Of a stretch of DNA of 64,000 bases, positions 9,549 through 17,717 are shown in pieces. Under the pieces are notes generated by a model. It ran no database searches, was not told the DNA's origin, and saw only the letters and a program-made list of their open reading frames with translations. The stretch is from contig JAIUPD010000005.1 in NCBI GenBank assembly GCA_020161615.1, positions 186,001 to 250,000 of the forward strand, given 5' to 3'. A program made the position numbers and the translations under genes. Source of the stretch: Pseudomonadota bacterium (GTDB lineage Bacteria; Pseudomonadota; Alphaproteobacteria; Rhodobacterales; Rhodobacteraceae). Each line of letters opens with the position of its first letter. Within the stretch, counting starts at the first letter, position 1.

Positions 9549-11450
9549 TCAGGGAATGAGCCGGGCGATGATCAGGTCGGCGGCCTCTTCCACGCTCATC
9601 GCCGTGGTGTCGATGCGCAGCTCCGGGGTCTCGGGCGCCTCATAGGGGCTGTCGATGCCGGTGAAGTTCTTCAACTGGCCCGAGCGCGCCTTGGCATAGA
9701 GCCCCTTCACGTCACGCCCCTCGGCCACGCTGAGCGGCGTATCCACGAAGACCTCGACGAACTCGCCCGGCTGCATCATGCCGCGCACCATGTCGCGTTC
9801 CGAGCGGAAGGGCGAGATGAAGGCGGTGATGACGATCAGCCCGGCATCGGTCATCAGCTTGGCCACCTCGCCCACCCGGCGGATGTTCTCCACCCGGTCG
9901 GCCTCGGTAAAGCCGAGGTCCTTGTTCAGCCCGTGCCGCACATTGTCGCCATCGAGCAGGAAGGTATGCCGGTTCATCCGCGCCAGCTTCTTCTCCAGCG
10001 CATTGGCGATGGTCGACTTGCCGGAGCCGGAAAGCCCCGTCAGCCAGACCACCGCCGGCTTCTGGTGCTTCATCGAGGCGTGATGCTCACGCGTGATGTC
10101 GGTTGCCTGCCAATGGATGTTCGACGCCCGGCGCAGCGAGAAATGCAGGATGCCCGCGCCCACCGTCCGGTTGGTCAGCTTGTCGATCAGGATGAACCCG
10201 CCCAGATCGCGGCTTTCGGCATAGGGCGCGAAGGGGATCTCGCGGTCCGTCGTCACCGTCGCCACGCCGATCGCGTTCAGGTCCAGCGTCTTGGCCGCCA
10301 GATGCTCCTGGGTGTTGACGTTGATCTCGTATTTCGGCGGGCTGAGCGTGGCGCTGACCGTCTGGGTGCCGATCTTCAGCCAATAGGCGCGGCCCGGCAC
10401 CATCTCGACTTCGTCCATCCAGACCACGGCGGCCTCGAACTGGTCCGCGACTTCCAGCGGCGATTTGGCGGCGACGATCACCTGCCCGCGCGAGCAATCG
10501 ATCTCGTCCGTCAGCGTGAGGGTCACGGATTCGCCCGCGACGGCCAGATCCCGGTCGCCTTCCAGCGCCACGATCCGCGCGACCGTCGAGGTCTTGCCCG
10601 AGGGCAGCACCCGCACCTCGTCGCCCGGCCGCACCACGCCCGAGGCGATCATCCCGGCGAAGCCCCGGAAATCGAGGTTGGGGCGGTTCACCCATTGCAC
10701 CGGCAGGCGAAAGGGTTTCGCCTGATCGGCGCTGGCATCGACTTCGACGCTTTCCAGATGGGGCAACAGGGCCGGACCCATGTACCAGGGGGTATGGGCC
10801 GAAGGCGCGGTGATGTTGTCGCCCCTGAAGCCGGAAATCGGGATTGCAGTGAAGCCGGCGAGACCGATCTGGGCGGCGAAAGCGCTGTAATCGGCGACGA
10901 TCCGGTCGAAGACTGCCTGATCATAGCCCACGAGGTCCATCTTGTTGACCGCCAGCACGATGTTCTTGATGCCCAGCAGGTTGACCAGATAGGAATGCCG
11001 CCGCGTCTGGGTCAGCACGCCCTTGCGCGCATCAATCAGGATCACCGCCAGATCGGCGGTCGAGGCGCCGGTGACCATGTTGCGGGTGTATTGCTCGTGC
11101 CCGGGGGTGTCGGCGACGATGAACTTGCGCTTTTCGGTGGCGAAGAAGCGATAGGCCACGTCGATGGTGATCCCCTGCTCGCGCTCGGCGGCGAGGCCGT
11201 CGACCAGCAGCGCGAAGTCGATCTCCTGCCCCTGCGTGCCGACGCGCTTGGAATCGGCTTCCAGCGCGGCGAGCTGATCCTCAAAGATCATCTTCGAATC
11301 GTAAAGCAGCCGCCCGATCAGCGTGGACTTGCCGTCATCCACCGACCCGCAGGTGATGAAGCGCAGCATGGTCTTGTGCTGGTGAGTTTCCAGATAGGCG
11401 TCGATGTCCTGGGCGATCAGCGCGTCGGTCTTGTAAACGGGATCGCTCAT
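9549..11450 (-). CDS. cysNC: bifunctional sulfate adenylyltransferase subunit 1 / adenylylsulfate kinase
   Basis: A 633-residue fusion. Residues 1 to about 455 are the CysN GTPase, with the P-loop GSVDDGKS at 35-42, DTPGHEQYT (G3) and NKMDL (G4). Residues about 460-633 are the CysC APS kinase, with P-loop GLSGSGKS at about 472-479 and [10 protein letters not shown]. With CysD it makes APS by GTP-driven adenylylation of sulfate and then phosphorylates it to PAPS. Its start overlaps the cysD stop by one base (TGATG). No PAPS reductase gene is in the window, so PAPS could serve sulfur assimilation or sulfation. Confidence 0.97.
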   Translation of the reverse strand: MSDPVYKTDALIAQDIDAYLETHQHKTMLRFITCGSVDDGKSTLIGRLLYDSKMIFEDQLAALEADSKRVGTQGQEIDFALLVDGLAAEREQGITIDVAYRFFATEKRKFIVADTPGHEQYTRNMVTGASTADLAVILIDARKGVLTQTRRHSYLVNLLGIKNIVLAVNKMDLVGYDQAVFDRIVADYSAFAAQIGLAGFTAIPISGFRGDNITAPSAHTPWYMGPALLPHLESVEVDASADQAKPFRLPVQWVNRPNLDFRGFAGMIASGVVRPGDEVRVLPSGKTSTVARIVALEGDRDLAVAGESVTLTLTDEIDCSRGQVIVAAKSPLEVADQFEAAVVWMDEVEMVPGRAYWLKIGTQTVSATLSPPKYEINVNTQEHLAAKTLDLNAIGVATVTTDREIPFAPYAESRDLGGFILIDKLTNRTVGAGILHFSLRRASNIHWQATDITREHHASMKHQKPAVVWLTGLSGSGKSTIANALEKKLARMNRHTFLLDGDNVRHGLNKDLGFTEADRVENIRRVGEVAKLMTDAGLIVITAFISPFRSERDMVRGMMQPGEFVEVFVDTPLSVAEGRDVKGLYAKARSGQLKNFTGIDSPYEAPETPELRIDTTAMSVEEAADLIIARLIP

Positions 11451-12355
11451 CAGAAATACCCTTCCTGCTTCTTCTTCTCCATCGAGGCGGCCTGATCGTG
11501 GTCGATGGCCCGCCCCTGCCGCTCGCTGGTGGTGGTCAGCAGCATTTCTTGAATGACCTCCGGCAGCGTCTGCGCCTCGCTCTCGACGGCGCCGGTGAGC
11601 GGGTAGCAGCCCAGCGTGCGGAAGCGGACCGAGCGCATCACCGGCTCTTCGCCCTCGCGAAGCGGGAAGCGGTCGTCGTCCACCATCAGGATCAGCCCGT
11701 CGCGTTTCACCGTCGGCCGGGGCGCGCTGAAGTAGAGCGGCACGATTTCAATGCCTTCGAGGTGGATGTATTGCCAGATGTCCAGTTCCGTCCAGTTCGA
11801 GATCGGGAACACCCGCATCGACTCGCCCCTGGCCTTACGGGCGTTGTAGAGCCGCCAGAGTTCCGGGCGCTGGTTCTTCGGGTCCCAGCGGTGATTGGCC
11901 GAGCGGAAGGAAAACACCCGCTCCTTGGCGCGGGATTTCTCTTCATCGCGCCGCGCGCCGCCGAAGGCCGCGTCGAAGCCATAGAGGTCGAGCGCCTGTT
12001 TCAGCCCCTCGGTCTTCCACATATCCGTGTGCAGCGACCCGTGGTCGAAGGGGTTGATGCCGCGCTCCTTGGCCTCGGGGTTCTGGTAGACCAGCAGCTC
12101 CATCCCCGCCTGCGCAGCGGCCTTGTCGCGCAGCTTGTACATGTCCTGGAATTTCCAGGTCGTATCGACATGCAGCAACGGGAAAGGCGGCGGCGCGGGG
12201 TAAAACGCCTTCTTGGCCAGATGCAGCATGACGGCGCTGTCCTTGCCGACGGAATAGAGCATGACGGGCTTTTCGGCCTCGGCCACCACCTCGCGCAGGA
12301 TATGGATGCTCTCGGCCTCCAGCCGCTGCAGATGGGTCAGGGTTTTGACGGACAT
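11450..12355 (-). CDS. cysD: sulfate adenylyltransferase subunit 2
   Basis: A 301-residue PP-loop ATP pyrophosphatase-fold enzyme that adenylylates sulfate in complex with CysN. The signature [17 protein letters not shown] lies at about 35-51, and [20 protein letters not shown] and the RPELW stretch are typical of CysD. It is the first gene of the cysD-cysNC operon. The promoter must lie in the 108-base gap shared with the divergent LuxR-type gene, which holds the perfect palindrome at 12413-12430. Confidence 0.97.
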   Translation of the reverse strand: MSVKTLTHLQRLEAESIHILREVVAEAEKPVMLYSVGKDSAVMLHLAKKAFYPAPPPFPLLHVDTTWKFQDMYKLRDKAAAQAGMELLVYQNPEAKERGINPFDHGSLHTDMWKTEGLKQALDLYGFDAAFGGARRDEEKSRAKERVFSFRSANHRWDPKNQRPELWRLYNARKARGESMRVFPISNWTELDIWQYIHLEGIEIVPLYFSAPRPTVKRDGLILMVDDDRFPLREGEEPVMRSVRFRTLGCYPLTGAVESEAQTLPEVIQEMLLTTTSERQGRAIDHDQAASMEKKKQEGYF

Positions 12356-12412
12356 TCCCGCTTCCTTGTCTTTGTCGTTGACGGGCAGATAGCAGCGCGG
12401 CTAACTGCCATC

Positions 12413-12430
12413 ACCCCCCAAATGGGGGGT
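12413..12430. promoter_or_regulatory. 18-bp palindrome ACCCCCC-AAAT-GGGGGGT
   Basis: Seven-base perfect arms flank a central AAAT. The dyad lies in the divergent gap, 58 bases upstream of the cysD start and 33 bases upstream of the luxR-type start. The symmetry and length match LuxR/FixJ-type regulator sites. Autoregulation by the adjacent LuxR-type protein and/or control of cysDNC is inferred, not shown. Confidence 0.5.
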
Positions 12431-12463
12431 CATTTCGCCAATCACCCCGAAGGATTGCCCGTC

Positions 12464-13459
12464 ATGCTGGGAAGCAGCCCCGAGGCCGAGGTCCTGCGCC
12501 TGCTCTATGCCTCGGCCGCCGAGGCGGGGGTCGGAGCCTGGCAGCCCTTCCTGTCGGCGCTGACCGACCTGACCCGGGCCGGGGGTGCCCTGCTCAGGAT
12601 CGAGGCCGCGGGCATCCACGAGGCCTCTGCCGGCAATCCCGGGCCCCTGCCCCCGCCCGAGGCGCTGCGCCCGCTTCGTCGCGACCGGGTCTATGCGCAG
12701 GAGGAACTGGGAATGCCCACGCCCACGCGCCTGATCCGCCTGTCGCCCCGGCCCGAGGTGCAGGCATGGCTCGCCCTCTCGCATCCCCTGCGGGATTTCC
12801 GGGCCGTGGACGGGGCGCAACTCGACCGGCTGTCGGTGCATCTGGCGCAGGCGGTAAGGACCTGGCTGACGCTGCAGCAGGACCGTGCCGCCGCCCGGGA
12901 ATCCGCGCGGCTGGCCCGGGCGCTGGGCGCGGGCTGGCTCTGGTTCGAGGCGACCGGCCGGGTGGTCGAGGCCGATGCGACCGCCCGCGCCTTGCTCGGC
13001 CCCCGGCTGGCGGCGAACGGCCGCCTCGACCTCGCCGATCCGCTGCTGACCCGCGCCTTCCGCCGGGCGCTGGATCAGGCCGTCACCGGCACCGAGGCGC
13101 CCGGGATCCTGACCCTTTCCCGCAGCCCCCTGACCCAGCTTGTCCTCCACCCCGGCCTCCAAAGCCCTGCCCCGGGCCTCGACCCGCTGATCAGGGCCGG
13201 GATCCGTCAGGCCCCCGCCGCCGCGACGCTCGATGTGACCGCCCTCGCCCGCTCACTCGACCTCAACCGCAGCGAGACGGCGCTGGCGATCTTGCTCTGC
13301 GACGGGCTGACGCTGGCCGAGGCCGCGGAACGGCTTGGCTGGACGCTGGAAACCGCCCGCAGCGCCTCGAAACGCATCTTTGCCCGCTCGGGCACCAGCG
13401 GCCAGAGCGCGCTCATCCGCCGCATGCTGACCGGTGCCGACTGGCTCGCGCAGAGGTGA
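12464..13459 (+). CDS. LuxR-type helix-turn-helix regulator
   Basis: A 331-residue protein with a C-terminal LuxR-type helix-turn-helix at about residues 255-325 (LDLNRSETALAILLCDGLTLAEAAERLGWTLETARSASKRIFARSGTSGQ). The N-terminal portion is a degenerate sensory region without a recognisable autoinducer or receiver domain. The ATG at 12464 was chosen because the coding pattern starts there and the dyad at 12413-12430 lies just upstream. It is divergent from cysD and may control sulfate activation or only itself. The ligand is unknown. Confidence 0.82.
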   Translation: MLGSSPEAEVLRLLYASAAEAGVGAWQPFLSALTDLTRAGGALLRIEAAGIHEASAGNPGPLPPPEALRPLRRDRVYAQEELGMPTPTRLIRLSPRPEVQAWLALSHPLRDFRAVDGAQLDRLSVHLAQAVRTWLTLQQDRAAARESARLARALGAGWLWFEATGRVVEADATARALLGPRLAANGRLDLADPLLTRAFRRALDQAVTGTEAPGILTLSRSPLTQLVLHPGLQSPAPGLDPLIRAGIRQAPAAATLDVTALARSLDLNRSETALAILLCDGLTLAEAAERLGWTLETARSASKRIFARSGTSGQSALIRRMLTGADWLAQR

Positions 13460-13495
13460 TTGGCACGGTCCCCGGCCGGCCGCCATGGTGACGCC

Positions 13496-13981
13496 ATGCT
13501 GACCGCGCATCTCCCTTCGGGCTATGTCCTCGCCCGCCATGCCCCGCCCGGGACCGGGGTCATCCCGGCTGCGCTGATCGGTGCGGTCCTGCCCGACATC
13601 GACATGCTGTGGTTTCACCTCATCGACCAGGGCCAGGTGAATCATCACCGCTACTGAACCCATGTGCCGCTGTTATGGGCGGCGATCGCCGCGCTGGTCC
13701 TGCCCCTGGTCTGGCGCAGTGCGGCACGCGCCCCGGCACTGGCGTTCTTTGCCGGCCTGTTGCTGCACCTGTTCCTGGACAGCATCAACGGCGGCATCCT
13801 GTGGGGCGCCCCGTTCAGCACGCAGCTTTTCCACCTGGTCACGGTGCCGCCGACCTATGGCCATTGGGTGATCAGCTTCCTGCTGCATTGGACCTTCGCC
13901 CTGGAACTGGCGATCTGGGTCTGGGCGGCATGGCTTTATCGCCGGTCCCGGCCGCTTTCCGCCCATCGCCCCCCGGTTTGA
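13496..13981 (+). pseudogene. YdjM-like inner-membrane 'metal-dependent hydrolase', interrupted by in-frame TGA
   Basis: One continuous frame of 161 codons is broken by a single TGA at 13655-13657. Both halves read as the same family: MLTAHLPSGYVLARH and PDIDMLWFHLIDQGQVNHHRY before the stop, THVPLLWAAIAAL, LLLHLFLDSINGGILW and several membrane segments after it. Relatives commonly have HHRYWTH at this point, so the TGA most simply derives from TGG by one base change. The first half retains His-rich metal-ligand motifs but no full membrane domain. No ribosome site supports restart at the GTG at 13664. It could be a true pseudogene, a strain-specific allele or a sequencing error. Confidence 0.75.
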
Positions 13982-14052
13982 TCCCGATCAAGGCGCGGGC
14001 CTTTCCGCCCCCTCACAACCGGCGCATCACTCATCGACGCCGGAGCGCCCCC

Positions 14053-14784
14053 ATGATCAACCTTTTCATCGGCTACGACCCGCGCGAGGCGGTGGCCTAT
14101 CACGTCTGCGCCAACAGCGTGATCCGCCATGCCTCGGTCCCCGTGGCCTTCACGCCCCTGGCGCTGAAAGGCCTTCAGGGCTATGCCGAGACGCATACCG
14201 ACGGCTCGAACCAGTTCATCTACAGCCGGTTCCTGCTGCCGCATCTGATGGGGTACAAGGGCTGGGCGATCTTCGTTGACGGCGACATGCTGTTTCGCGA
14301 CGACATCGCCAGGCTCTGGGCGCTCAGGGACGACAGCAAGGCCGTGATGTGCGTGCATCACGACTACAAGACGAAGATGGAAACCAAGTATCTGGGTGCG
14401 AAGAACCAGAATTATCCGCGCAAGAACTGGTCCTCGGTCGTGCTGTGGAATTGCGGGCATCCGGCCAATGCGGGGGTGACGCCCGAGTGCGTGATGGCCG
14501 CGACGGGGGCGCAATTGCACCGTTTCACCTGGCTGTCGGACGATCTGATCGGCGAGATCCCGAAGGTCTGGAACTGGCTGCCAGACGAGTTCGGTCCCAA
14601 CAAGGAGGCAAAACTCCTGCACTGGACGCTCGGCACCCCCTGTTTCCACGAATTCGCCCATGCGCCGATGGCCGAGGAATGGCACCGCGAAAAGCTGCTG
14701 ACCGATTATTCGCTGCAGCGGGTGATCGACGGACCCTTCGAGGGCGAAGAGGGTTATGAGGCCGCGCAGATGGCGGCGGAATAG
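14053..14784 (+). CDS. glycosyltransferase-like protein (GT8-like fold), paralogue 1
   Basis: A 243-residue protein opening with INLFIGYDPREAVAYHVCANS and carrying a DxD-type motif in GWAIFVDGDMLFRDDI (about 73-88), which in GT-A enzymes binds the metal and nucleotide sugar. It also has NYPRKNWSSVVLWNCGHP and LHRFTWLSDDLIGEI, shared nearly residue for residue with the protein at 17010-17702. No signal peptide or membrane segment is seen, so a cytosolic role on envelope or capsular sugars is likely. Donor and acceptor are unknown. Confidence 0.75.
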   Translation: MINLFIGYDPREAVAYHVCANSVIRHASVPVAFTPLALKGLQGYAETHTDGSNQFIYSRFLLPHLMGYKGWAIFVDGDMLFRDDIARLWALRDDSKAVMCVHHDYKTKMETKYLGAKNQNYPRKNWSSVVLWNCGHPANAGVTPECVMAATGAQLHRFTWLSDDLIGEIPKVWNWLPDEFGPNKEAKLLHWTLGTPCFHEFAHAPMAEEWHREKLLTDYSLQRVIDGPFEGEEGYEAAQMAAE

Positions 14785-14787
14785 GCC

Positions 14788-15798
14788 TCAGAGCCCGGCC
14801 AGCACCGCCCGCGTTTCGGGCATCCGGGCCAGCGAGGCCTCCAGCCGTTCCCGCCAGCGCGGCCCCACCCCGCGCGCGATCTCCAGCGCGCGGGACAGGT
14901 CGTCCGGCCGGTCCTCGGCCATGGCCTCGATCAGAAAAGCCGCCTGCTCGCGGTCCTTGGCCGCACGCAGGCTGCCTGCCCCGTCGCGCCGCCGGTCGGC
15001 GACGATCAGCTTGTGGATCGCATAGCGCTCGGGCCGCGGCACCTGCACCAGCACGCCCGCACGGTAGAGGGCGGCCGCCGGGATCGGCTCGGCGATCAGG
15101 AAATTCAGATAGTTGAGCGCCTGCGCACTGACCCCCAGCGCCGGCAGGTCGCGCAGCCCCTCAGCCCCGAAGGCCGGCGTCAGGAACTCGACCAATTGCC
15201 CGCTGCCGCCCTGCGCCCAGCGCCAGGTCCGCCCGGCATCGAGCGCGGGCAGCGGATCGAATTTCAGCGTGGTGAAGGTCTCGGCCAGGCCGGGATCGAC
15301 CCGATCCTCCAGCGCGATGCTCAGTTTCTCGAACTGGGCGATGTCGATGTCGCCGGTATTCGCCATGCCCCCCAGTGGCAGGCGGATGCCCAGCTCGCCC
15401 TCGTAAAGGCGAAAGGCATTGGTGCCGACGATGGTGCCGCCCAGCCGGAAGACCCCCGCCGCCGCCATCGCCGACAGGATCGCGCCCGTCGCCCGATCCG
15501 TGGGCGTCATCCCCTCGGCCCGGAGGAGGCGCACGAGGCGCGAGCGTTCGGCCTGCCGGGCCTCGGCCGTGGCGCGCAATTCCTCGATCCGCCCGATCCG
15601 GGCGCGGGTCTCGGCATTGTCCTCGCCGATATAGAGGAAACGCGTCTCGGTCCCGACGCGACGGGCGGCATACCAATAGCCCCGGTCGCCGCGGGTCTTC
15701 AGGGTCGGCTTGCCCTCGACACCCGACAGCGCGTCATCCTTCAGAAGACGTACTAGGTCGGTATAGGCGCTGGTCGCAATGCTGCTGAGCGGGGTCAT
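14788..15798 (-). CDS. GSU2403-family nucleotidyltransferase-fold protein
   Basis: A 336-residue protein. The middle carries GTIVGTNAFRLYEGELGIRL and GDIDIAQ, matching the G-S/N...DxD pattern of the nucleotidyltransferase fold (NTP_transf_8-like, GSU2403 family). The N-terminal 100 residues are charged and helical, and the C terminus has RYAIHKLIVADRRR. The ATG at 15798 has an AGAAAG ribosome site eight bases upstream; a GTG at 15807 is the alternative. It relates to the fold of AbiEii/MNT-type toxins, but no antitoxin-like partner gene is adjacent. Its start is covered by one of two tandem palindromes (15798-15860). Confidence 0.8.
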   Translation of the reverse strand: MTPLSSIATSAYTDLVRLLKDDALSGVEGKPTLKTRGDRGYWYAARRVGTETRFLYIGEDNAETRARIGRIEELRATAEARQAERSRLVRLLRAEGMTPTDRATGAILSAMAAAGVFRLGGTIVGTNAFRLYEGELGIRLPLGGMANTGDIDIAQFEKLSIALEDRVDPGLAETFTTLKFDPLPALDAGRTWRWAQGGSGQLVEFLTPAFGAEGLRDLPALGVSAQALNYLNFLIAEPIPAAALYRAGVLVQVPRPERYAIHKLIVADRRRDGAGSLRAAKDREQAAFLIEAMAEDRPDDLSRALEIARGVGPRWRERLEASLARMPETRAVLAGL

Positions 15799-15860
15799 GC
15801 CAAGCACTTTCTTCTTTTGCTTGGCACATTATGCCTAACAAAATCCGATTTTGCTAGGCA
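15798..15860. promoter_or_regulatory. two tandem 29-bp palindromes, half-site TGCCWARCA
   Basis: Palindrome 1 (15798-15826) is TGCCAAGCA-N11-TGCTTGGCA. Palindrome 2 (15832-15860) is TGCCTAACA-N11-TGCTAGGCA. Both have nine-base arms and an 11-base spacer, and their centres are 34 bp apart. Palindrome 1 contains the ribosome site of the nucleotidyltransferase gene in its spacer and its start codon in one arm; palindrome 2 fills the gap after kdsD. The layout suggests cooperative operator sites for a repressor. An RNA hairpin occluding translation, or a kdsD terminator for palindrome 2, is also possible. Confidence 0.6.
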
Positions 15861-15872
15861 GGTCGAAACCCC

Positions 15873-16847
15873 TCAGGCCAGACCCGCCTTCAGCAGCACA
15901 TGCAGCCGCAGCAGACCCACCGGCCGCCCGTCTCCGTCCACCACCACCAGCGCCGTGACCTTGCGGTCGTTCATCACCGCCAGGGCCTCGGCCGCCAGCA
16001 TCTCGGGCGGGACGGTCTTCGGCGTGCGCGTCGCCACCTCGCCGGCCGTCCTGGCCATCAGCCCGTCGATGTTGCGCCGGATGTCGCCGTCCGAGATCAC
16101 GCCCGCCAGCCGCCCCTCGCCATCCACGACGCAGGCGAGGCCGAAGCCCTTGCCGGTCATGGCTAGCAGAACCTCCTGCATCGGCGTCGATCGCCCGACC
16201 AGCGGCAGTTCGTCCGCCTCGTGCATCAGCTGGTGGACCTGCGCCAGCCGCGCGCCCAGCTTGCCGCCAGGATGGAAGACGCGAAAATGCTCGTGCAGGA
16301 AGCCGCGCTGCTCCATCAGCGCCACGGCCAGCGCATCGCCAAGCGCCAGCGTCAGCGTGGTCGAGGTGGTGGGCGCCATGCCGATGGTGCAGGCCTCAGG
16401 CTCGTTCGGCAGCGTCAGCCGCAGATCGGCGGCACGCATCAGGGTGCTGTCGGGGTTTTTGGAAATGCCGATCAGCGGAATCGAGAAGCGCCGCGCATGC
16501 TGGATCAGATCGCCCAGTTCCGCCGTCTCGCCGGAATTGGAGATCAGGATGCAGACATCGGCATTGGTCACCATCCCCAGATCGCCGTGGCTCGCCTCGG
16601 CCGGATGAACGAATTGCGCGGGCGTGCCGGTCGAGGCCAGCGTCGCCGCGATCTTGCGCGCCACATGGCCCGATTTGCCGATGCCCGACAGGATCACCCG
16701 CCCGCGGCAGGCCAGCATCGCCTCCACCGCGGCGAAGAAATCCCCGGGCAGGTTCTCGGCCATCCGCAGGACGGCCTCGCCCTCGGTCCTGAGAACCCGT
16801 TGTCCGGCGGCCAGAACCGCCTCTCGTCTGAGTCGTGTCTCTTGCAT
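15873..16847 (-). CDS. kdsD: arabinose-5-phosphate isomerase (KpsF/GutQ family)
   Basis: A 324-residue enzyme interconverting ribulose 5-phosphate and arabinose 5-phosphate, the first step toward Kdo for lipopolysaccharide. A SIS domain occupies about 35-170, with RVILSGIGKSGHVARKIA, SHGDLGMV and ILISNSGETAEL. Two CBS domains occupy about 200-324 (AGVISDGDIRRN). No ribosome site is visible before the ATG, and a promoter-like pair lies so close that the message may be leaderless. Two glycosyltransferase-like genes flank it, which fits an envelope-sugar neighbourhood. Confidence 0.93.
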   Translation of the reverse strand: MQETRLRREAVLAAGQRVLRTEGEAVLRMAENLPGDFFAAVEAMLACRGRVILSGIGKSGHVARKIAATLASTGTPAQFVHPAEASHGDLGMVTNADVCILISNSGETAELGDLIQHARRFSIPLIGISKNPDSTLMRAADLRLTLPNEPEACTIGMAPTTSTTLTLALGDALAVALMEQRGFLHEHFRVFHPGGKLGARLAQVHQLMHEADELPLVGRSTPMQEVLLAMTGKGFGLACVVDGEGRLAGVISDGDIRRNIDGLMARTAGEVATRTPKTVPPEMLAAEALAVMNDRKVTALVVVDGDGRPVGLLRLHVLLKAGLA

Positions 16848-16853
16848 GCGGTC

Positions 16854-16881
16854 TGAATACGCCGTTTGCGGCGCGTGTAAA
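16854..16881 (-). promoter_or_regulatory. candidate kdsD promoter
   Basis: Read on the minus strand, TTTACA (16881-16876) and TATTCA (16859-16854) are 16 bases apart. The -10 box ends seven bases before the kdsD ATG, so transcription would begin at or next to the start codon. Inferred by eye from the consensus only. Confidence 0.35.
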
Positions 16882-17009
16882 CAGGGCAGCGCGGTAATCG
16901 GCCGCCCGCGGCCCTGCCCCCTCGAAAGATGCCGCCCCAGCCGCTATAAGGCGGCAAGCGACCCGCAGGACGCGGGCAAGCCAGTCCCCTGACGGTTGAA
17001 GAGACACCG

Positions 17010-17702
17010 ATGACCCAGACCCTGAAGATCTATGTCGGCTACGATTCGCGCGAGGATATCGCCTGGCAGGTGGCGCGCCATTCGACGCTGCGCCACGCCA
17101 CGCGGCCGGTCGAGATCTATCCGCTGAAACAGCCCGCGCTGCGCGAGCTGGGCCTCTATACCCGCGGCGTCGATACCGCGACGACCGAATTCTCGCTCAC
17201 CCGGTTCCTGACGCCCTATCTGGCTGCGCATGATGGCTGGTCGATCTTCATGGACTGCGATTTCCTGGTGACCCGCGACATCACCGAGATCCTGTCCCTG
17301 CTGGACCCGGCCAAGGCGCTCTATTGCGTGCAGCACGATTACACGCCGGCCAACATGGTGAAGATGGACGGCAAGGCGCAAACGGTCTATCCGCGCAAGA
17401 ATTGGTCCTCGTTCATGGCCTTCAACGGCGCCCATCCCGGCGTGAAGGCGCTGACGCCCGGCGTGGTGAACGCCGAGACGCCGCAATACCTGCACCGCTT
17501 CTCGTGGCTGGACGATGCCGACATCGGCGCGCTGGACCGCGAGTGGAACTTCCTCGAAGGCGAATACGCCAAGCCCGAGGCCCTGCCGATGTGCGTGCAT
17601 TACACCAATGGCGGGCCCTGGTTCGAGGATTGGCAGAATGTCGATTTCGGCGACGAATGGCGGGCCGAGCGCGACCTCTATCTGGCGCGGGCGGCCGAAT
17701 AG
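17010..17702 (+). CDS. glycosyltransferase-like protein (GT8-like fold), paralogue 2
   Basis: A 230-residue protein opening with LKIYVGYDSREDIAWQVARHS. It carries a DxD-type motif in GWSIFMDCDFLVTRDI (about 76-91) and the shared blocks VYPRKNWSSFMAFNG and YLHRFSWLDDADIGA. It is clearly paralogous to the gene at 14053-14784. It has no membrane segment. It is followed 15 bases later by the murK-like kinase gene, so it may be co-transcribed with the MurNAc recycling genes. Activity and sugar are unknown. Confidence 0.75.
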   Translation: MTQTLKIYVGYDSREDIAWQVARHSTLRHATRPVEIYPLKQPALRELGLYTRGVDTATTEFSLTRFLTPYLAAHDGWSIFMDCDFLVTRDITEILSLLDPAKALYCVQHDYTPANMVKMDGKAQTVYPRKNWSSFMAFNGAHPGVKALTPGVVNAETPQYLHRFSWLDDADIGALDREWNFLEGEYAKPEALPMCVHYTNGGPWFEDWQNVDFGDEWRAERDLYLARAAE

Positions 17703-17717
17703 CCTACAGGAGATGCG

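Noticed and set aside
13655-13657. Selenocysteine or programmed readthrough at the TGA in the YdjM-like gene
   Set aside because: No bacterial SECIS-like hairpin stands out after the codon, the following base is A (poor readthrough context), and the family residue here is Trp, not Cys.
14788-15860. Complete type IV toxin-antitoxin (AbiE-like) locus
   Set aside because: Only a nucleotidyltransferase-fold protein is present. No adjacent gene resembles an AbiEi-type antitoxin; the neighbours are kdsD and a glycosyltransferase-like gene.
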